Source of the DNA: JBNKFQ01 sp050289385
GTDB taxonomy: Bacteria > Pseudomonadota > Gammaproteobacteria > Pseudomonadales > Porticoccaceae
Length of the DNA: 22,175 nt
Direction of reading: 5' to 3'
NCBI GenBank assembly: GCA_050289385.1
Contig: JBNKFQ010000044.1
Coordinates: forward strand, 1 to 22,175
Part shown: one piece after another, positions 19,390 through 22,175 of the stretch
Numbering within the stretch: the stretch's first letter is position 1
How the letters are laid out: every line of letters begins with the position of its first letter
Position numbers and translations under genes: made by a program
The notes under the pieces: model-generated
Database searches by the model: none
What the model was told of the DNA's origin: nothing
The model's input: only the letters and a program-made list of their open reading frames with translations

Positions 19390-22175
19390 ATGGCAGAGCA
19401 AGAGAAAACTGGAACGGAAACCCACGGCAGTCAAGGTGGAGAAACAATAGGTATACTGCTGTCAACGGGCGGTGGCAATGTTACAGCCGTTACTGCTGAC
19501 GGTAGCACCAGAGAGCTGAATGTCGGTGATCCCATTATCGCGGGTGAAACGCTTGACATAAGTAGCTCTGCGAATGCAGTAGTTGCCTTCGTTGACGGAT
19601 CTACGCGTCAGCTGCCTGCGGGAGAAAGCCTTGTTCTGACAACTGACAGTTATCAGCAACTGGCACTGGCTGACTCTCCCCAGGGAGAAGAGGGGGCACC
19701 CCAGTTCGCTGAATTGCTTGCCGCTTTGTCTGAAGGTCGGGACCTGAGTGAAGTGCTGGAAGAAACTGCGGCTGGTGAAGATCAGGGCGGTACAGGTGAT
19801 GAAATTGGCCTGGGCGTCCGTTTCGAAAGAGTGGAGCAGTCTTCAAACCCTGAGGCAGGTATAGACCCGGACACGGCCTTTACGTCACCCGATGCAGACC
19901 AGTCGTCAGTGAACCAGATCGCTCTGCCAGAAATCAGCATTGGTGATGCTGAAACAGTGGAAGAGGGTAACGCGCTCAAATTTACAGTTTCTATTAATCA
20001 AAATACCGGTGTTGTAGCGACCGCAGACCTGGCTTTTAACGCAGGTACTGCCACCGAAGGTGAAGACTATGAGGTCAAATTCTACTCTGATCCCGAGCTG
20101 ACTAACGAAATTACCAGCGTTTCGTTAGGCGGTAACGACAACCCGACATCGGTTGACGTGTATGTCAGCACCATTGACAACGATCCTCCGTTTGCGGAAA
20201 GCCCGGAGACGGTCGTTGTTGATCTGGTGAATATAAACAACGCCATTGAAGTTGATACCAATGCAACCGGTACAATTGTTGACTCCAGTTTGCCCGAAAT
20301 CAGCATCAACCCGAATATCTCGGGAGATATTGTTGAAGAAGGCAATGTGCTTGCCTTTGATATTACGCTCAGCGGTGCGAGCGAACAGCCGGTGTCAGCT
20401 GAATTGTCGTTTACTGGTGGAAGCGCTGACGGAGCAACCGATTACGTTACCAGATTCTATTCCGATGCGGCGCTGACCAATGAGATTACGTCTGTTGATT
20501 TTGCTCCGGGGGAGACGTCGACCACCGTTTACGTTAGCACCATTGATAACGACCCACAGTTTAATGAGCCAAATGAAACTGTGGATGTCACGCTGGACAA
20601 TATATCTGGAGCAGAAGGCGGTACAACTACCGCTACCGGTATCATCACAGACTCAACGCTGCCGGATATCAGTATTAATCCGAACATAAGTGGCGATATT
20701 GTTGAAGAAGGCAATGCGCTTGCTTTTGATATAACCCTGAGTGGTGCCAGTGATCAGGTGGTGTCTGCCGATTTGAATTTTACTGGTGGCACCGCGGATG
20801 GAGCCACTGATTATGTGACCAAATTCTACTCTGATGCGGCGCTGACTAATGAAATTACATCGGTAGATTTTGCGCCGGGCGAAACCTCAACGACTGTATA
20901 CGTTAGTACCATAGATAATGATCCTCCGTTTAATGAATCTGACGAAACGGTAGAAGTTTCCCTGGAGAATGTAAATGGCGCTAATGCTGGCGTACTTACT
21001 GCAACAGGAACGATCACCGATTCCACCTTGCCTGAAATTAGCATCAATCCAAATGTTGCGGGTGATTTTGTTGAAGAGGGCAATGCCCTTGCCTTTGACA
21101 TTACGTTGAACGGCACCAGTGATCAAACTGTGTCTGCAGATTTGAACTTTGCTGGCGGTACTGCAGACGACGCCACGGATTACACAGCAAAATTTTATTC
21201 CGATGCGGCGTTGACTAACGAAATTACCTCGGTGGATTTCGCGCCGGGTGAAACCTCGGTCACTGTATACGTCAGCACAATTGACAATGATCCACCCTAT
21301 GCCGAGCCCAACGAAACAGTAGACGTGACTCTGGAGAATGTGTCTGGTGCCGTGGGTGGTACAACCAGTGCTACAGGAACCATTATCGATTCAACTCAGG
21401 CACCTGTATTCAGTGTTAATAATGCTATAACTGAAGAGGGCGGTGAACTGGTATTTACCATTACTCGCTCGGGGGATTTACAGGCAGAGCAATCTGTCAC
21501 TATCACAACCTCGTCGGGTACAGCCACTGAAGGTGAGGATTACACCGGCAATAGTGAAACCCTGACCTTTGCACCAGGTGAAACAAGCAAGCAGTTTGTA
21601 GTATCAACAAACGAAGACCAGGTGTTTGAAGGTAACGAAAACATGAACGTTACCCTCAGTGACCCGACCAACGGCGCGGTTATTGGTGACGGTTCGGGTG
21701 TGGGTACGATTATTGATGTAACGCCTCCCGTGATTAGTATCAGCACCAACGTGGAAGGAGATACGGTAGAAGAAGGTAATGCCCTGGCATTTGATGTAAC
21801 CTTGAGCGCACCCAGTAACTTGCCGGTTTCTGCTGATTTGTCTTTTACGGGCGGTACGGCAGAAGGTGCGACCGATTACGTTACCAAATTCTATTCTGAC
21901 CCCGGTTTAACCAACGAAATCACGTCGGTGGACTTTGCGGTGGGCGAAACCAGCAAGACGGTTTACGTCAGTACAATAGATAACGACCCGCCATTCGCCG
22001 AAGCCAATGAAACTGTAGAAGTATCTCTGGATAATATATCTGGTGCTGATATTGGCACCACCACGGCCACGGGCACCATCACTGACAGTGACTTGCCGAC
22101 GCTGAGCATCAGCGATGCGCCGACCGTCGAGGAAGGCGGCAACCTGGTGTACACGGTGAGCCTGAGCGCGGCCAG
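19390..22175 (+). CDS. LapA-like giant type I-secreted adhesin, N-terminal part (3' end outside window)
   Basis: The frame is open from ATG 19390 to the right edge (928 residues seen). AAAGGAG at 19376-19382 sits 7 nt before the ATG. Residues about 18-110 match the LapA-type N-terminal retention module (TADGSTRELNVGDPIIAGETL, FVDGSTRQLPAGESLVLT). A TAAG motif at 126-129 (19765-19776) matches the site where the periplasmic protease LapG cuts LapA. Repeats of Calx-beta type then begin at residues 179, 301, 424, 547, 671, 779 and 902. Most are about 123 residues and share VEEGNALAF, KFYSDxxLTNEITSVDF, GETSTTVYVSTIDNDPPF and NETVDVTLENVSGA. No Cys is present in the visible part. The protein is expected to be exported by the genes just upstream and held in the TolC channel until LapG cuts it. 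LapD and LapG are not in the window. Confidence 0.92.
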   Translation, partial: MAEQEKTGTETHGSQGGETIGILLSTGGGNVTAVTADGSTRELNVGDPIIAGETLDISSSANAVVAFVDGSTRQLPAGESLVLTTDSYQQLALADSPQGEEGAPQFAELLAALSEGRDLSEVLEETAAGEDQGGTGDEIGLGVRFERVEQSSNPEAGIDPDTAFTSPDADQSSVNQIALPEISIGDAETVEEGNALKFTVSINQNTGVVATADLAFNAGTATEGEDYEVKFYSDPELTNEITSVSLGGNDNPTSVDVYVSTIDNDPPFAESPETVVVDLVNINNAIEVDTNATGTIVDSSLPEISINPNISGDIVEEGNVLAFDITLSGASEQPVSAELSFTGGSADGATDYVTRFYSDAALTNEITSVDFAPGETSTTVYVSTIDNDPQFNEPNETVDVTLDNISGAEGGTTTATGIITDSTLPDISINPNISGDIVEEGNALAFDITLSGASDQVVSADLNFTGGTADGATDYVTKFYSDAALTNEITSVDFAPGETSTTVYVSTIDNDPPFNESDETVEVSLENVNGANAGVLTATGTITDSTLPEISINPNVAGDFVEEGNALAFDITLNGTSDQTVSADLNFAGGTADDATDYTAKFYSDAALTNEITSVDFAPGETSVTVYVSTIDNDPPYAEPNETVDVTLENVSGAVGGTTSATGTIIDSTQAPVFSVNNAITEEGGELVFTITRSGDLQAEQSVTITTSSGTATEGEDYTGNSETLTFAPGETSKQFVVSTNEDQVFEGNENMNVTLSDPTNGAVIGDGSGVGTIIDVTPPVISISTNVEGDTVEEGNALAFDVTLSAPSNLPVSADLSFTGGTAEGATDYVTKFYSDPGLTNEITSVDFAVGETSKTVYVSTIDNDPPFAEANETVEVSLDNISGADIGTTTATGTITDSDLPTLSISDAPTVEEGGNLVYTVSLSAA
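19765..19776 (+). other. Predicted LapG cleavage site (TAAG) in the adhesin
   Basis: ACT GCG GCT GGT encodes Thr126-Ala127-Ala128-Gly129, after a helical stretch (FAELLAALSEGRDLSEVLEE). In Pseudomonas fluorescens LapA, LapG cuts between the alanines of TAAG near residue 108. The motif here is at a comparable place, right after the retention module. Confidence 0.8.
19924..22175 (+). repeat. Tandem Calx-beta-like repeats in the adhesin gene
   Basis: Repeat starts at 19924, 20290, 20659, 21028, 21400, 21724 and 22093 give periods of 366, 369, 369, 372, 324 and 369 nt. The units starting at 20290, 20659, 21028 and 21724 are close relatives at DNA and protein level. The 21400 unit is a shorter canonical Calx-beta repeat without the FYSD insert. 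The last unit is cut by the window edge. Confidence 0.9.

Noticed and set aside
20082..22154. Several minus-strand open frames within the adhesin repeats
   Set aside because: They recur with the repeat period and share one antisense sequence, so they are shadows of the Calx-beta units.

Overview
The window looks like chromosomal DNA of a Gammaproteobacterium, probably free-living and aquatic. It is an ordinary housekeeping stretch carrying several accessory modules. The evidence is family content: HrpA, DusA, a LapBCE/LapA-type adhesin system and an HsbR/HsbA-like partner switch. I cannot name the species. I see no rRNA, tRNA, insertion sequence, CRISPR array or phage gene. Both edges cut genes: the 3' part of hrpA on the left and the 5' part of a giant adhesin gene on the right.

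Layout. (1) 1-2156: C-terminal part of the ATP-dependent RNA helicase HrpA. (2) 2157-4423: a compact hvfA-hvfB-hvfC-type cluster. It encodes a secreted low-complexity precursor with eight EGKCG motifs, a DUF692/MNIO multinuclear iron oxygenase and a DUF2063 partner. Characterised relatives make copper-binding modified peptides. This is the most interesting system in the window. (3) 4424-5955: an OprO/OprP-like phosphate-selective porin behind a four-unit, 11-bp-period Pho box, followed by three consecutive hairpins. (4) 5956-9593: an OxyR-like LysR regulator that lacks the peroxidatic cysteine, divergent from a beta-carbonic anhydrase and a SulP/BicA-like anion transporter. This looks like an inorganic-carbon module, and it closes with a strong terminator.

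(5) 9665-10428: an MlaA/VacJ-family protein with no lipobox cysteine. (6) 10470-12139: a SpoIIE/PP2C phosphatase with a degenerate receiver domain, plus its STAS anti-anti-sigma partner. (7) 12142-13634 (minus strand): dusA and a TerB-like gene overlapping by 4 nt. (8) 13635-22175: a type I secretion and adhesin locus (ABC exporter, HlyD adaptor, TolC channel, LapA-like adhesin). The adhesin has an N-terminal retention module, a TAAG site matching the LapG protease site, and variant Calx-beta repeats. Its reading frame is still open at the right edge.

How they work together. hvfABC probably handles periplasmic or extracellular copper. The porin serves phosphate acquisition under PhoB. Carbonic anhydrase and SulP probably supply bicarbonate under the adjacent LysR regulator. 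The lap-type genes export and display a releasable biofilm adhesin. The phosphatase/STAS pair resembles the Pseudomonas HsbR/HsbA biofilm-motility switch and could feed into adhesin control, but that link is inferred from proximity only.
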